From positions 1-38,098 of the forward strand of contig PABJ01000178.1 in NCBI GenBank assembly GCA_002699105.1: DNA of 38,098 nucleotides, given 5' to 3'. The notes beneath the pieces are model-generated. The model did not search any database. It had not been told where the DNA came from and saw only the letters and a program-made list of their open reading frames with translations. This document shows, in pieces, positions 18,968 through 28,989 of this stretch; the stretch's first letter is position 1, and each line of letters opens with the position of its first letter. Source of the stretch: Ectothiorhodospiraceae bacterium (GTDB lineage: Bacteria > Bacteroidota > Ignavibacteria > SZUA-365 > GCA-2699105). Made by a program: the position numbers and the translations under genes.

Positions 18968-21394
18968 ATGGCTGCAATAACTGGTCGCAGGAAATTCTGG
19001 TACGGCGTACTGGGATCGCTGCTGGTGCTTATTGTGGCAGCCGGCCTTGTCATGTATTACATCCTCATCCGTTCACTGCCGCAGACGGAAGGCACTGCGA
19101 TTGAGCCCGGTGTGCAGTTTGCGGTCGAAGTGTACCGGGATGAATACGGCGTCCCACACATTCTGGCACAAACGGATCCGGACGCGTACTTCGCTATCGG
19201 GTACGTGCACGCGCAAGACCGGCTCTGGCAGATGGATATCGGGCGGCGGTTCGGGCAGGGACGTCTTGCCGAAATCCTCGGTCCGCGCCTACTGGCGGCG
19301 GATAAAATGATACGCACGATCGGCATAGCACGCATAGCTGATACGCTCTCCCGCAATGTATCCCCGCAGACGAGCCAGATGCTGCAGGCGTACGCGAATG
19401 GTGTCAATGCCTATATCGAACGCAATCGCGGAAGGCTCCCGATCGAGTTCGATGCTCTAGGATACGAGCCTGAGCCCTGGACGCCGACGCATTCGTTGAT
19501 CATCGCACGGCTCATGGGGTGGGAACTCGCACTATCGTGGTGGGCCGATTTGACAATGGCCGATCTCGTAACGACGGTCGGTATCGAGAAGGCAGTGGCG
19601 GTATTCCCGCCCCAGAATTACGGCCCGTTCGATACGACAAAGGTTCGAAAGGCGTTCGACTCTGAGGATACGCGGTTGTTTCAGGAGACGTATCAAAACG
19701 TGATGGCGATGCTTCGGAAAACCGGCCTCGGCGGCGGAAGCAACGGCTGGGCTGTCACCGGGGATAGATCCGTTTCGGGCAATGCCATCCTCGCAAACGA
19801 TCCGCATTTGCAGCAGTCGCAGCCTGCCCGGTGGTATATCATGCACGTAGTAGCACCCGGGATGAATGTTGCTGGTGTTTCCGTTGCAGGGGCACCTGGG
19901 ATTGTGGCGGGGCACAATACGAAGATTGCCTGGGGGCTGACAAACACCATGGCGGATGATATCGATTTCTATGTCGAGCGGATAAACAGGATGGATTCGA
20001 CCTACATCGGGATCGACGGCGTGAAGCAGATGAAGGTCAGCATGGATAGTATTATCGTGAAGGACAGCGTCCCGGTCGAATATTACCGTTACGAAACGGA
20101 ATGCGGTCCCATTATCTCCTTCCTCGAAGACCGCGAAGGCCGTTTCAGGCGGGAAGACTACGAGGATGCGGTCTCAATCCGATGGACAGGCTATGAACTC
20201 AGCGATGAAATCCTTGCGATAAACCTGCTGAACCGCGCTTCCAACCGAGACCAGTTCGAATCGGCGCTCGAGAGCTTTGGTTCGCCGGTCATCACCTTCG
20301 TCTATGCCGATACGTCCGGTATCGTCGGCAGGCGCTCGGCGGGACTGATACCCATACGCCCGAAGGAATACGGAATGCTGCCAGCTTCTGCCGACGATGC
20401 CGCTGCGCGATGGAAGGGCTTTATTCCATTCGATCAACTGCCGGGCAGCTTCCAGGATACGGGCTACGTGGCGGCGGCCAACACGGCGCCGGAGCCCTTG
20501 CCGCCGTATTACATCGGCGCAATATGGGAGGACGAAAGCAGGTACCGACGTATAAGCGAACTCCTTCGCGAGCAGCCCTCGTTCATTGCAGCCGATTTTG
20601 AACTTATGCACATGGATCACATTTCGCTCTATGCGGATACGCTCCGTGATATGTTTGTCCAAGCGCTGCGCACCGACCCTACGCGGTCCCTCGACGGCAC
20701 GTGGCTGATGAACTCCCTCGCTAACTGGGATCTCCGCATGTCGCCTAATTCCGTGCCTGCATGCGTATTCAACGTCACCTATCAGAAGCTGATGGAACAG
20801 ACATTCCGGGACGAAATGGGCGACGAGTTGTTCGACCGCTACGTCTCGCTGGCCAATGTGCCCACCCGCGTCTTGAAAGCGCTGGTAATCGATACAACTG
20901 ATTCGATATGGTTCGATAACGTGGAAACGCGCGGAAGAGAATCGAAAATAGGCATGATCAGGCGCAGCTTGCGTATAGCGATACAGGAACTCCGCGAACG
21001 GCTCGGATCGGATATGTCGCAATGGAAGTGGGGCCGGCTGCACTCGATAACATTCGAACACCCGTTCGGCATGGTGGAACCCCTGGATAAGGTGTTCAAC
21101 GTCGGTCCGCTTACCATCGGCGGAACGAATACCACGATCAACAATACAGAGTATAACTTCCGCGAGCCGTACGATGCCCGTGTGACCGCATCCATGCGCT
21201 TTATCGTCGATATGGGAGCAACGGACTCTTGTTATATCATCCTGACGACGGGCCAATCGGGGCAGCCGCTAAGCGACCACTATGCGGATCAGGCGGGACT
21301 GTGGCAGAACGGTGCGTATCATACGCTCATCACAAATCCCGAACATATACGCGGACGACCCTGGCAGAGATTGCTGCTCCAGCCTGCTCAATAA
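18968..21394 (+). CDS. Penicillin acylase (Ntn hydrolase) family protein
   Basis: YRDEYGVPHILAQTDPDAYFAIGYVHAQDRLWQMDIGRR; Ntn nucleophile region GGGSNGWAVTGDRSVSGNAILANDPHL; C-terminal GQSGQPLSDHYADQAGLW. Confidence 0.94.
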   Translation: MAAITGRRKFWYGVLGSLLVLIVAAGLVMYYILIRSLPQTEGTAIEPGVQFAVEVYRDEYGVPHILAQTDPDAYFAIGYVHAQDRLWQMDIGRRFGQGRLAEILGPRLLAADKMIRTIGIARIADTLSRNVSPQTSQMLQAYANGVNAYIERNRGRLPIEFDALGYEPEPWTPTHSLIIARLMGWELALSWWADLTMADLVTTVGIEKAVAVFPPQNYGPFDTTKVRKAFDSEDTRLFQETYQNVMAMLRKTGLGGGSNGWAVTGDRSVSGNAILANDPHLQQSQPARWYIMHVVAPGMNVAGVSVAGAPGIVAGHNTKIAWGLTNTMADDIDFYVERINRMDSTYIGIDGVKQMKVSMDSIIVKDSVPVEYYRYETECGPIISFLEDREGRFRREDYEDAVSIRWTGYELSDEILAINLLNRASNRDQFESALESFGSPVITFVYADTSGIVGRRSAGLIPIRPKEYGMLPASADDAAARWKGFIPFDQLPGSFQDTGYVAAANTAPEPLPPYYIGAIWEDESRYRRISELLREQPSFIAADFELMHMDHISLYADTLRDMFVQALRTDPTRSLDGTWLMNSLANWDLRMSPNSVPACVFNVTYQKLMEQTFRDEMGDELFDRYVSLANVPTRVLKALVIDTTDSIWFDNVETRGRESKIGMIRRSLRIAIQELRERLGSDMSQWKWGRLHSITFEHPFGMVEPLDKVFNVGPLTIGGTNTTINNTEYNFREPYDARVTASMRFIVDMGATDSCYIILTTGQSGQPLSDHYADQAGLWQNGAYHTLITNPEHIRGRPWQRLLLQPAQ

Positions 21395-21420
21395 TGGACC
21401 AAAAATGCTGAGGCACTAAT

Positions 21421-22182
21421 ATGAATGATTCAGCTAGCATGTATTCCGAAGCTCTAATCACAGCGCTTATGAACGCCGACTCCGTCGCCGTCTTGACTGG
21501 AGCGGGGGTATCGGCCGAGAGCGGCGTGAAGACATTCCGCGACCCGGACGGTCTGTGGATGAAATTCAAACCGGAGGAACTCGCGAATTTCGACGCATTC
21601 ATGCGCAACCCGGAGCTGGTGTGGGAATGGTACAACCACCGGAAAGAGATCGCGGCTTCGGTCAAGCCGAATCCGGGGCACTACGCGATAGCCGAGATGG
21701 AGTCGCTGTTCAAAGAGTTTACCCTCATTACACAGAATGTGGACGATCTGCACCGTCGCGCGGGGACATCGAATCCCATTGAATTACACGGCAACATCAC
21801 GCGGAGCTTCTGCATCGATTGCAACAAGTTCTATGACAAAGTGGAAGTGAGCGAGCAGCAGAAAATTCCGAAGTGCGATTGTGGAGGGATGATACGTCCG
21901 GACGTCGTGTGGTTCGGTGAGATGCTGCCGATGAACGCTATCCAGACGGCAACAGCAGCTGCCCAGGATGCGGATGTGTTCTTTTCTATCGGCACGTCGG
22001 GTGAGGTGTATCCGGCTGCACAGTTGCCGGGCATTGCACGGCAATACGGCGCGTACGTCGTTGAGGTGAACCCCGGCAAAACCAGCATCTCCTTCCAAAT
22101 GAACGAATGCCTCCTCGGCCCGTCGGGAGTGGTGCTGCCTCCGATCATCGAGGAGTTGAAGCGCCGGAAATTGAGCGCGTAG
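21421..22182 (+). CDS. cobB: NAD-dependent protein deacylase (sirtuin, SIRT5/CobB-like)
   Basis: GAGVSAESGVKTFRDPDGLW, TQNVDDLHRRAG, ELHGN, Zn Cys set (CIDC...CDCGG), RPDVVWFGEMLP. Confidence 0.94.
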   Translation: MNDSASMYSEALITALMNADSVAVLTGAGVSAESGVKTFRDPDGLWMKFKPEELANFDAFMRNPELVWEWYNHRKEIAASVKPNPGHYAIAEMESLFKEFTLITQNVDDLHRRAGTSNPIELHGNITRSFCIDCNKFYDKVEVSEQQKIPKCDCGGMIRPDVVWFGEMLPMNAIQTATAAAQDADVFFSIGTSGEVYPAAQLPGIARQYGAYVVEVNPGKTSISFQMNECLLGPSGVVLPPIIEELKRRKLSA

Positions 22183-22257
22183 CAGTATATGATAATCTTC
22201 TTATAACAGCCTTGTATAGCTGGATTCGCTATATTAACGCTGTGACATTCCATCAAA

Positions 22258-23688
22258 ATGCATACTATGAGTCTTAGAAGAACGAAAATCGTTTGTACAA
22301 TCGGTCCTGCCTCCGATTCCAAGGAAATGCTCGTGAAGCTGATCGAGGCCGGGATGGATATTGCCCGTCTGAACTTCAGCCACGGCAGCCACGAAGTCCA
22401 TCAGCAAACGTATGAGAACATCCGTGAGGCGGCGCGGGAAACCGGAAAGCCCGTAGCCATCCTCCAGGACCTCCAGGGCCCCAAGATCCGTACCGGCAAA
22501 GTGGAAAACGGCGCGGTAGAGCTTACCGAAGGCCAGGAGTTCGTCCTCACGATGGACGACCTCGAATACGGCAACGCGCATCGCGTCTCTGTTAGCTACC
22601 CCGAACTGGCCAACGAAGTTCGCCCCGGGTTTGAAATCCTCCTCGACGACGGATACCTGAGCCTGAGTATCGTGCGGATTGAGGGGAACGATATAATCAC
22701 AACGGTGGTGAAGGGCGGTACGCTCAAGGACCGCAAAGGGATCATCACACCGGGCGCTCACATCAGTGCACCCTCCATGAGCGAGAAGGATGTCGAGGAT
22801 CTCAAATTCGGACTTGCACTTGGCGTCGATGCGGTGGCGCTTTCCTTTGTGCGTTCTGAACGCGATGTCCTCGAACTGAAAACCACGATGAAGCTCTTTG
22901 GTCGGCAAGTACCCATCGTTGCAAAGATTGAACGCTACGAAGGGATCGAAGATATCGAGGATATCATCGAAGAATCCAATGCGATAATGGTTGCCCGCGG
23001 CGATCTCGGTCTTGAAATGCCTGCCGAAGACGTGCCCGCGCTTCAGAAGCATATCATCAAGCGCTGCAACTTCTACGGGAAGCCGGTCATAACGGCAACG
23101 CAGATGCTGGAATCGATGATCGAAAATCCGCGCCCCACAAGGGCGGAGGCGAGCGATGTCGCCAACGCAGTCATCGACGGCTCCGATTGCGTTATGCTGA
23201 GCGGGGAGACCAGCGTTGGAAAATACCCGATAGAGGCTGTCGAATACATGAATCGAATCATCCGGAAGGCAGAGGAGTTCCATCGGGATAGCGCGGTCGA
23301 ATACGACGTGCCGAAGGATATCGAATGGAACGTCGCCGATGCGATCGGAAAAGCCTGCAAGATGATCTCCGACCAGGTGGGAGCCGCCGCAATCGTCAGC
23401 GTCACCGGATCAGGAGGCACGGCGAAGATCATCGCAAAATATCGCCCTGATATTCCCATTCTCGCGCTAGCGGGCTCAGAGGAGATCGTACGTCAGCTGG
23501 CGTTCGTATGGGGTGTCCAGGCGACAATGTTCGAACCGCAAGCCGACACAGAAGAGCGCGTGGAAAGCATCAAGAAGCTTGTCCTGCAGCATGGCGTTGC
23601 AAAGGAGGGCGATTATGCCATTCTCACCGCCGGTTTACCGGTGAAAAAACGCCTTTCGACGAACATGCTCCGCGTTGTACAGCTGTAG
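22258..23688 (+). CDS. pyk: Pyruvate kinase
   Basis: RRTKIVCTIGPASDS, GMDIARLNFSHGSHE, QDLQGPKIRTG, MVARGDLGLEMPAEDVPALQKHIIKRCN, MLESMIENPRPTRAEASDVANAVIDG. Start could also be the in-frame ATG at 22267. Confidence 0.96.
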   Translation: MHTMSLRRTKIVCTIGPASDSKEMLVKLIEAGMDIARLNFSHGSHEVHQQTYENIREAARETGKPVAILQDLQGPKIRTGKVENGAVELTEGQEFVLTMDDLEYGNAHRVSVSYPELANEVRPGFEILLDDGYLSLSIVRIEGNDIITTVVKGGTLKDRKGIITPGAHISAPSMSEKDVEDLKFGLALGVDAVALSFVRSERDVLELKTTMKLFGRQVPIVAKIERYEGIEDIEDIIEESNAIMVARGDLGLEMPAEDVPALQKHIIKRCNFYGKPVITATQMLESMIENPRPTRAEASDVANAVIDGSDCVMLSGETSVGKYPIEAVEYMNRIIRKAEEFHRDSAVEYDVPKDIEWNVADAIGKACKMISDQVGAAAIVSVTGSGGTAKIIAKYRPDIPILALAGSEEIVRQLAFVWGVQATMFEPQADTEERVESIKKLVLQHGVAKEGDYAILTAGLPVKKRLSTNMLRVVQL

Positions 23689-23729
23689 GCGTCCCCACTC
23701 TCGTATTAGGTAATACTCTCTTAATTTCC

Positions 23730-23737
23730 TACATTTG
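23730..23737 (+). promoter_or_regulatory. Candidate Bacteroidota-type -7 element upstream of the carboxyltransferase gene
   Basis: TACATTTG matches TAnnTTTG; TTAG (23706-23709) lies 20 nt upstream as an imperfect -33 element. Confidence 0.3.
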
Positions 23738-23784
23738 TTGTCTGTAATTCCGGTAATTCACCGGATATCCGTCAACAAGCACTC

Positions 23785-23801
23785 ACCGGCATTATGCCGG
23801 T
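23785..23801. other. Small hairpin in the pyk/carboxyltransferase intergenic region
   Basis: ACCGGCA-TTA-TGCCGGT perfect inverted repeat followed by TCTTT; possible weak terminator or 5'UTR structure. Confidence 0.4.
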
Positions 23802-23837
23802 TCTTTGTAGTCAGTACATTCACGAAAGGTCATCCAC

Positions 23838-25382
23838 ATGTCCTTGAAAAAGAAAATTGTCGACTTCTTCACGAGGAAGTCGCAGGTCGTAGAAGGCGGC
23901 GGCGAAAAGGCCATCCAGAAGCAGAAAGGGATGGGAAAACTCACCGCGCGCGACCGCATCAAAGCCATCCTCGACGATGGCTCATTCCATGAGTACGATC
24001 TCTTCGTCGAGCATAAATGCGAAGACTTCGGCATGGATAAGAAGCAACTCCCGGCAGACGGGGTCATCACCGGCACCGGAACGATTTTCGGCCATCCGGT
24101 ATGTATTTACGCGCAGGACTTCACCGTCGCAGGCGGCTCACTCGGCCTGATGCACGCTCGAAAGATTACCAAGATCATGGATCACGCGATCAAGCTTGGT
24201 ATTCCGCTTATCGGCATTAACGATAGCGGCGGTGCACGCATTCAGGAAGGCGTCAACTCTCTCGCAGGGTACGGTGAGATATTCTACCGTAACACGCTGG
24301 CTTCCGGGGTTATACCGCAGATCTCCGTCATCCTCGGTCCATGCGCAGGCGGCGCGGTGTATTCACCAGCTCTTACAGATTTCGTCTTCGTAGTCGATAA
24401 CATCTCGAAGATGTTCATCACCGGACCCGAGGTCATCAAGACGGTACTGGGCGAGGAGATCAGCATGGAAGAGCTCGGCGGCGCGCGGATCCAGAACGAA
24501 ATCTCCGGCAATGCGCATTTCTTTGCGATGTCCGAAGCCGAATGCTTCGAGCAGATCAAGAAACTCGTGACCTACATACCTTGGAACAACGGCAAGAAGG
24601 CTGATCCGTTCCCGGTAAAACCGCCCGATCCGACTACCGATATCGCATCCATTATTCCTGAGGACCCGCGTCAACCGTACGATGTCCGCGATATCATTCG
24701 TGCATTCAGCGATGACTCGGACTTCTTCGAGATTCAGGCCATGTGGGCGCAGAATATCGTCATCGGATTCGCACGCTTGAACGGCAAAACGGTGGGAATC
24801 GTCGGGAACCAGCCGCTGGTACTCGCCGGTGTGCTTGATGTAGACTCGTCCGATAAGGCAGCCAGGTTCATCCGCTTCTGCGACTCGTTCAACATTCCCG
24901 TTATTACTCTCGTCGATCTGCCGGGATATCTTCCGGGCGTCGATCAGGAGCATGCTGGTGTTATCCGCCACGGTGCAAAGGTGCTTTATGCCTACAGCGA
25001 GGCGACGGTACCAAAGATCACTGTAATCCTCAGAAAAGCGTATGGCGGCGGCTACATCGCCATGTGTTCGCGGCACCTTGGGGCAGACTTCGTCTTTGCC
25101 TGGCCGAGCGCTGAGATCGCGGTCATGGGGCCTGAGGGCGCTGCAAACATTATTTTCAAGAAGGAGATCCAGGGTGCTAAGGACCCCGATGCAATGCGTC
25201 AGGCAAAGGTCCAGGAATACACCGAGAAGTTTGCAAATCCGTATATCGCTGCAGCAAATGGCCATGTAGACGCGGTGATTGAACCGGAAGAAACGCGCGA
25301 TTACCTGCTGCATTCCCTCAGCATTGCAATCGATAAGTCCGAACTTCGTCCCAAGAAGAAGCATGGAGTTCCGCCGTTTTAA
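23838..25382 (+). CDS. Acyl-CoA carboxylase / methylmalonyl-CoA carboxyltransferase, carboxyltransferase subunit
   Basis: GKLTARDRIKAILDDGSFHEYDLFVEH, GGSLGLMHARKITKIMDHAI, GINDSGGARIQEGV, GPCAGGAVYSPALTDF, VDLPGYLPGVDQEHAGVIRHGAK, AYGGGYIAMCSRHLGADF. Confidence 0.95.
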   Translation: MSLKKKIVDFFTRKSQVVEGGGEKAIQKQKGMGKLTARDRIKAILDDGSFHEYDLFVEHKCEDFGMDKKQLPADGVITGTGTIFGHPVCIYAQDFTVAGGSLGLMHARKITKIMDHAIKLGIPLIGINDSGGARIQEGVNSLAGYGEIFYRNTLASGVIPQISVILGPCAGGAVYSPALTDFVFVVDNISKMFITGPEVIKTVLGEEISMEELGGARIQNEISGNAHFFAMSEAECFEQIKKLVTYIPWNNGKKADPFPVKPPDPTTDIASIIPEDPRQPYDVRDIIRAFSDDSDFFEIQAMWAQNIVIGFARLNGKTVGIVGNQPLVLAGVLDVDSSDKAARFIRFCDSFNIPVITLVDLPGYLPGVDQEHAGVIRHGAKVLYAYSEATVPKITVILRKAYGGGYIAMCSRHLGADFVFAWPSAEIAVMGPEGAANIIFKKEIQGAKDPDAMRQAKVQEYTEKFANPYIAAANGHVDAVIEPEETRDYLLHSLSIAIDKSELRPKKKHGVPPF

Positions 25383-25384
25383 TC

Positions 25385-25702
25385 ATGAGCAATCCAGAAG
25401 AATACACTACGCTTATTATCGACGACGCAACGTACCAGACCAAGTACACAAAGAAGTACGAGCGCCGAAAAAAGTACGCAGCTGCAAATCCCGATCACAT
25501 CCTGGCATACATACCCGGAGTCATCCAGGAAATCAACGTGAAAGTTGGTGATACGGTGAAGTGGGGTGATAAGCTGCTCGTCCTTGAAGCGATGAAGATG
25601 CGCAACGACGTCGTCGCACCGAAAGACGGCGTTGTGAAAGCCATCAAAGTAAAGACAGGACAGATGGTCCCGAAGAACCACCTGCTCATAGAATTACACT
25701 AG
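25385..25702 (+). CDS. Biotin carboxyl carrier (biotin/lipoyl-attachment) protein
   Basis: Biotinylation motif LEAMKMRNDVVAPKDGVVKAIKVKTGQMV; follows the carboxyltransferase by 2 nt. Confidence 0.92.
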   Translation: MSNPEEYTTLIIDDATYQTKYTKKYERRKKYAAANPDHILAYIPGVIQEINVKVGDTVKWGDKLLVLEAMKMRNDVVAPKDGVVKAIKVKTGQMVPKNHLLIELH

Positions 25703-25724
25703 CGGCAATACGTCGCGAAAGGTT

Positions 25725-25753
25725 AAAAGCCGATGCAGTGCATCGGCTTTTTT
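25725..25753. terminator. Intrinsic terminator between convergent genes
   Basis: AAAAGCCGATG-CAGTG-CATCGGCTTTT stem-loop with T6 tract on the plus strand and A-run counterpart on the minus strand. Confidence 0.85.
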
Positions 25754-25771
25754 AATGTGGTAAATATCACG

Positions 25772-26527
25772 CTAGATAGAAGTAGCCGCCGCCTCGTCAA
25801 GCCACCAGTCGATTGTACCATCGATCGGTTTGACGAGGGAAGAAGGGAGCACCGCCGATGGTTCTCCCTTCATTATTTTTCGTAGAGTCTCAGCTTTTGA
25901 ATCCCCCGTCACGATAAACGAAATCCTTCGAGCCCGGTTAATGAGCGGGAGCGTGAAAGTTATTCGCTGTTGACCGGAATCGGGGTGGATGGCAAGGGCG
26001 CAGAGTTTTTCCGATTCGCGTAGGGTTTGCGCTTCAGGGAATAGCGACGCGGTGTGTCCGTCCGTACCCATGCCGAGGAAAATCCAATCGAAGACAGGCA
26101 CTTCATCGCGATGTTTCTTCACGTGACTGCGGATTTCACGTTCGTACCTGCGAACCTCTGCTTCAGGAGTGAGCTCGCCGTACATCCGATGGATATTAAG
26201 CACCGGGACTTCGAGCTTTTGCAGCAATGCCTCATATGCCATACGGAAGTTGCTCTCCTCATGCACCGGTGGAACGCAGCGCTCATCGCCCCAAAAACAA
26301 TGCACGTACCTCCATATCCCTCGATCTTCCAGGGAGCCATTCGCCAACTCCTGATAAAGAAGCTTGGGTGTCGTCCCGCCGCTAAGAGCTAGAGAGAGCG
26401 TCTCCTGATTCCTAAGCTCCCCATGTACGTGCGAGTAGAAATCCGCTGCAAACGCTTCAACAAGTGCCTGCGGATCGCGAAAGACCTTGATGTGTTCTTC
26501 CCGGTTAGAGTTCACAGTATTCTCCAT
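25772..26527 (-). CDS. pgl: 6-phosphogluconolactonase
   Basis: LSLALSGGTTPKLLYQEL, FWGDERCVPPVHEESNFRMAYEALL, DWIFLGMGTDGHTASLFPEA. The ORF track start (26647) lies inside zwf; ATG at 26527 (MENTVNSNREEH) is more plausible. Confidence 0.93.
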   Translation of the reverse strand: MENTVNSNREEHIKVFRDPQALVEAFAADFYSHVHGELRNQETLSLALSGGTTPKLLYQELANGSLEDRGIWRYVHCFWGDERCVPPVHEESNFRMAYEALLQKLEVPVLNIHRMYGELTPEAEVRRYEREIRSHVKKHRDEVPVFDWIFLGMGTDGHTASLFPEAQTLRESEKLCALAIHPDSGQQRITFTLPLINRARRISFIVTGDSKAETLRKIMKGEPSAVLPSSLVKPIDGTIDWWLDEAAATSI

Positions 26528-28034
26528 CGCTGCTGAGATTCTCACAGGGATAGCGCCAGTCGAGGTCCGGCGATTCGAAAATGCTCTTTGCTTCTTTAGG
26601 TCCCCATGTACCTGCAGGATAGCCGTAGAGCTTCTGGTCGCCGTCATCTTTCCAGGCGTCCAGTATCGGTTCGACGAAACGCCAACATGCTTCTACAGCA
26701 TCGCTGCGTGCGTAGAGAGTTGCATCGCCGAGCATGCAGTCGAGCAGCAGGCGCTCGTATGCTGACGGGAGGGACCCCTCGGCGATATTGGCATACTTGA
26801 AGTCCATGCTCACCTGCTGGATCTGGAAACCGGCCCCCGGCACCTTCATCCCATACTTCAGCAGAATTCCCTCGTCCGGCTGTATGCGGATGACGAGTTG
26901 ATTGCACTTCACGTTTTCATTGCTATCGCGGGAAAAGATGTAATGCGGCGTCCGTTTGAAGTGTATCACCACTTCCGAGACGCGGGTGGGGAGATGTTTG
27001 CCTGTCCGTAAGTAGAACGGTACCCCACCCCAACGCCAGTTATCGATATGAAGCTTGAGTGCCACAAAGGTTTCTGTCCGGGATTCCGGATCGACTTTCT
27101 CTTCGTCCCGGTAGGCTTTCAGCGTGTTCCCATCCACAGTGGACTCGGTGTATTGGCCGCGAACAACATTCTTCGCCACCTTGTCCCCGGTGATGGGGCG
27201 GAGCGAGTGGAAGACCTTCACGGTCTCGGATCGTACGGAATCCGCGTCGAAGACTGCCGGCGGTTCCATCGCGATTGTGCCGGTCACCTGGAGGAGGTGG
27301 TTCTGCACCATGTCGCGCATAGCGCCCGAATGATCGTAGTACCCGCCGCGTTTCTCCACACCGACGCTCTCGGCAGAGGTGATCTCCACGCGGTCGATGT
27401 AGTTGCGGTTCCACAGAGGTTCGAAAATCCCGTTTGCAAAGCGCAGCGCCATGATGTTCTGCACCGTCTCCTTGCCCAGGTAGTGGTCGATCCTGTAGAT
27501 CTGGTCTTCCTGGAACGCATCCTGGAGCGTGGCGTTGAGCTCGAGCGCTGAATCCAAATCATGCCCGAACGGCTTTTCTACGATGAGCCGTTTCCAGCCG
27601 CGCGCTTCATTCTGCATATCGTGCGCAGCCAGATTCTTGGCTATGACAGGATACATTGCAGGCGGCACGGAGAGGTAGTAGATGATATTCCGCGGCATCG
27701 ACCTCTCGTCGCAGATTGAAGCGAGCCTGTTCTTAACTTTTGCGAATGCTTCCGTGTTCTTCGTGTCGATGCCGGTGTAGTACATCGCTTGGAGAAACGA
27801 CTGTGCTTCACCCTTGGATGCATCCTCGATATCGCCGAAATCTTGCAGCGACTGCTCCACGTGCCCGCGGAATTCCTCGTCTGAATATTCAGTGCGGCTG
27901 ACGCCCAGCACTGCAAAGCGTTCCGGCAGCAGCTTTTTATGGTGCAGAGTGAAGAGCGCGGGAATGAGCTTCCGTTTCGTCAAATCCCCTGAAGCCCCGA
28001 AGATGACGATGACACAGTCCTTGGGCTGTTCCAT
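26505..28034 (-). CDS. zwf: Glucose-6-phosphate 1-dehydrogenase
   Basis: VIFGASGDLTKRKLIPALFTL, IVEKPFGHDLDSA, YRIDHYLGKETVQNIMALRFANGIFEPLWNRNYID, PFYLRTGKHLPTRVSEV. Confidence 0.97.
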   Translation of the reverse strand: MEQPKDCVIVIFGASGDLTKRKLIPALFTLHHKKLLPERFAVLGVSRTEYSDEEFRGHVEQSLQDFGDIEDASKGEAQSFLQAMYYTGIDTKNTEAFAKVKNRLASICDERSMPRNIIYYLSVPPAMYPVIAKNLAAHDMQNEARGWKRLIVEKPFGHDLDSALELNATLQDAFQEDQIYRIDHYLGKETVQNIMALRFANGIFEPLWNRNYIDRVEITSAESVGVEKRGGYYDHSGAMRDMVQNHLLQVTGTIAMEPPAVFDADSVRSETVKVFHSLRPITGDKVAKNVVRGQYTESTVDGNTLKAYRDEEKVDPESRTETFVALKLHIDNWRWGGVPFYLRTGKHLPTRVSEVVIHFKRTPHYIFSRDSNENVKCNQLVIRIQPDEGILLKYGMKVPGAGFQIQQVSMDFKYANIAEGSLPSAYERLLLDCMLGDATLYARSDAVEACWRFVEPILDAWKDDGDQKLYGYPAGTWGPKEAKSIFESPDLDWRYPCENLSSDGEYCEL

Positions 28035-28036
28035 TG

Positions 28037-28939
28037 TTATTCGCCTTTCTTCTTAACCGCGTGGCCGCCGAACTGGTTGCGGAGTGCAGCGAGCATGCGA
28101 TACGCAAAGGAATTATCCTGGCGGGATTCGAAGCGCGCAAACAGGGCCTGTGTGATGACCGGCGCCGGTACGTCGAGATCGATTGCTGCCTGGATCGTCC
28201 AGCGGCCTTCGCCGCTATCGCTTACGTAGGGCTGGAGCGAAGCAAGCTTTGGATCGTCGGCGAGCGCGAGTTCGGCGAGTTCAAGCAGCCATGAGCGGAT
28301 AACACTTCCATACTGCCAGACGCTGCTCACAGCCTTCAGGTCGATATCGAATTTCGACTTCTCCATGATTTCGAAGCCTTCAGCATATGCCTGCATCATG
28401 CCGTATTCGATTCCGTTGTGGACCATTTTCACGAAATGACCGGCGCCGTTGGTTCCGCAGTACTGGTAGCCTTTCTCGGGAGCGAGGGTTTTAAGGATTG
28501 GTTCGACATGGGCGCAGGGTTCTTCGCTGCCGCCGTACATCAGGCAGTAGCCTTCGGTAAGTCCCCAAACGCCGCCGCTTGTCCCGCAGTCGATATAGTG
28601 AATGCCCTTCGCCTGGATGCGCTCGGCGCGAGCTTCAGTATCCTGCCAATTGGAGTTACCGCCGTCGATGATAATGTCGTTTTGATTGAGGAGGGGAAGG
28701 AGGGCATCGATGTTTTCATCAACCGGCGCGCCGGATGGGACCATAAGCCATACTATCTTTCGTTCCGGCAACTTGCCGACGAGGTCTTCAAGCGAGGTTG
28801 ATGCAACTGCTCCTTTTTCTGCGGCTTCATCGATCTTCGGCTGCGATCGATTGTAGACGACGACTTCATGCCCATCGCGGAGAAGTCTCTCCACCATATT
28901 GGCTCCCATTTTTCCGAGACCTACAAAACCGAGTTTCAT
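28037..28939 (-). CDS. gnd: 6-phosphogluconate dehydrogenase (decarboxylating), short form
   Basis: LGFVGLGKMGANMVERLLRDGHEVVVYNRS, DGGNSNWQDTEARAERIQAKGIHYIDCGTSGGVWGLTEGYCLMYGG, GAGHFVKMVHNGIEYGMMQAYAEGFEI. Confidence 0.95.
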   Translation of the reverse strand: MKLGFVGLGKMGANMVERLLRDGHEVVVYNRSQPKIDEAAEKGAVASTSLEDLVGKLPERKIVWLMVPSGAPVDENIDALLPLLNQNDIIIDGGNSNWQDTEARAERIQAKGIHYIDCGTSGGVWGLTEGYCLMYGGSEEPCAHVEPILKTLAPEKGYQYCGTNGAGHFVKMVHNGIEYGMMQAYAEGFEIMEKSKFDIDLKAVSSVWQYGSVIRSWLLELAELALADDPKLASLQPYVSDSGEGRWTIQAAIDLDVPAPVITQALFARFESRQDNSFAYRMLAALRNQFGGHAVKKKGE

Positions 28940-28989
28940 TTTCTATCCTTACATAGCTGTTTGTACGATTGGTGGTGAATCCAAATACG

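Noticed and set aside
20174-21256. 360-aa minus-strand ORF inside penicillin acylase gene
   Set aside because: Lies entirely within a strongly supported CDS; no domain signature.
22234-23283. 349-aa minus-strand ORF opposite pyruvate kinase
   Set aside because: Antisense to a conserved enzyme, no motifs.
26528-26647. N-terminal extension of the 6-phosphogluconolactonase ORF
   Set aside because: Lies inside the zwf 3' end in another frame; the ATG at 26527 gives a normal-length Pgl.
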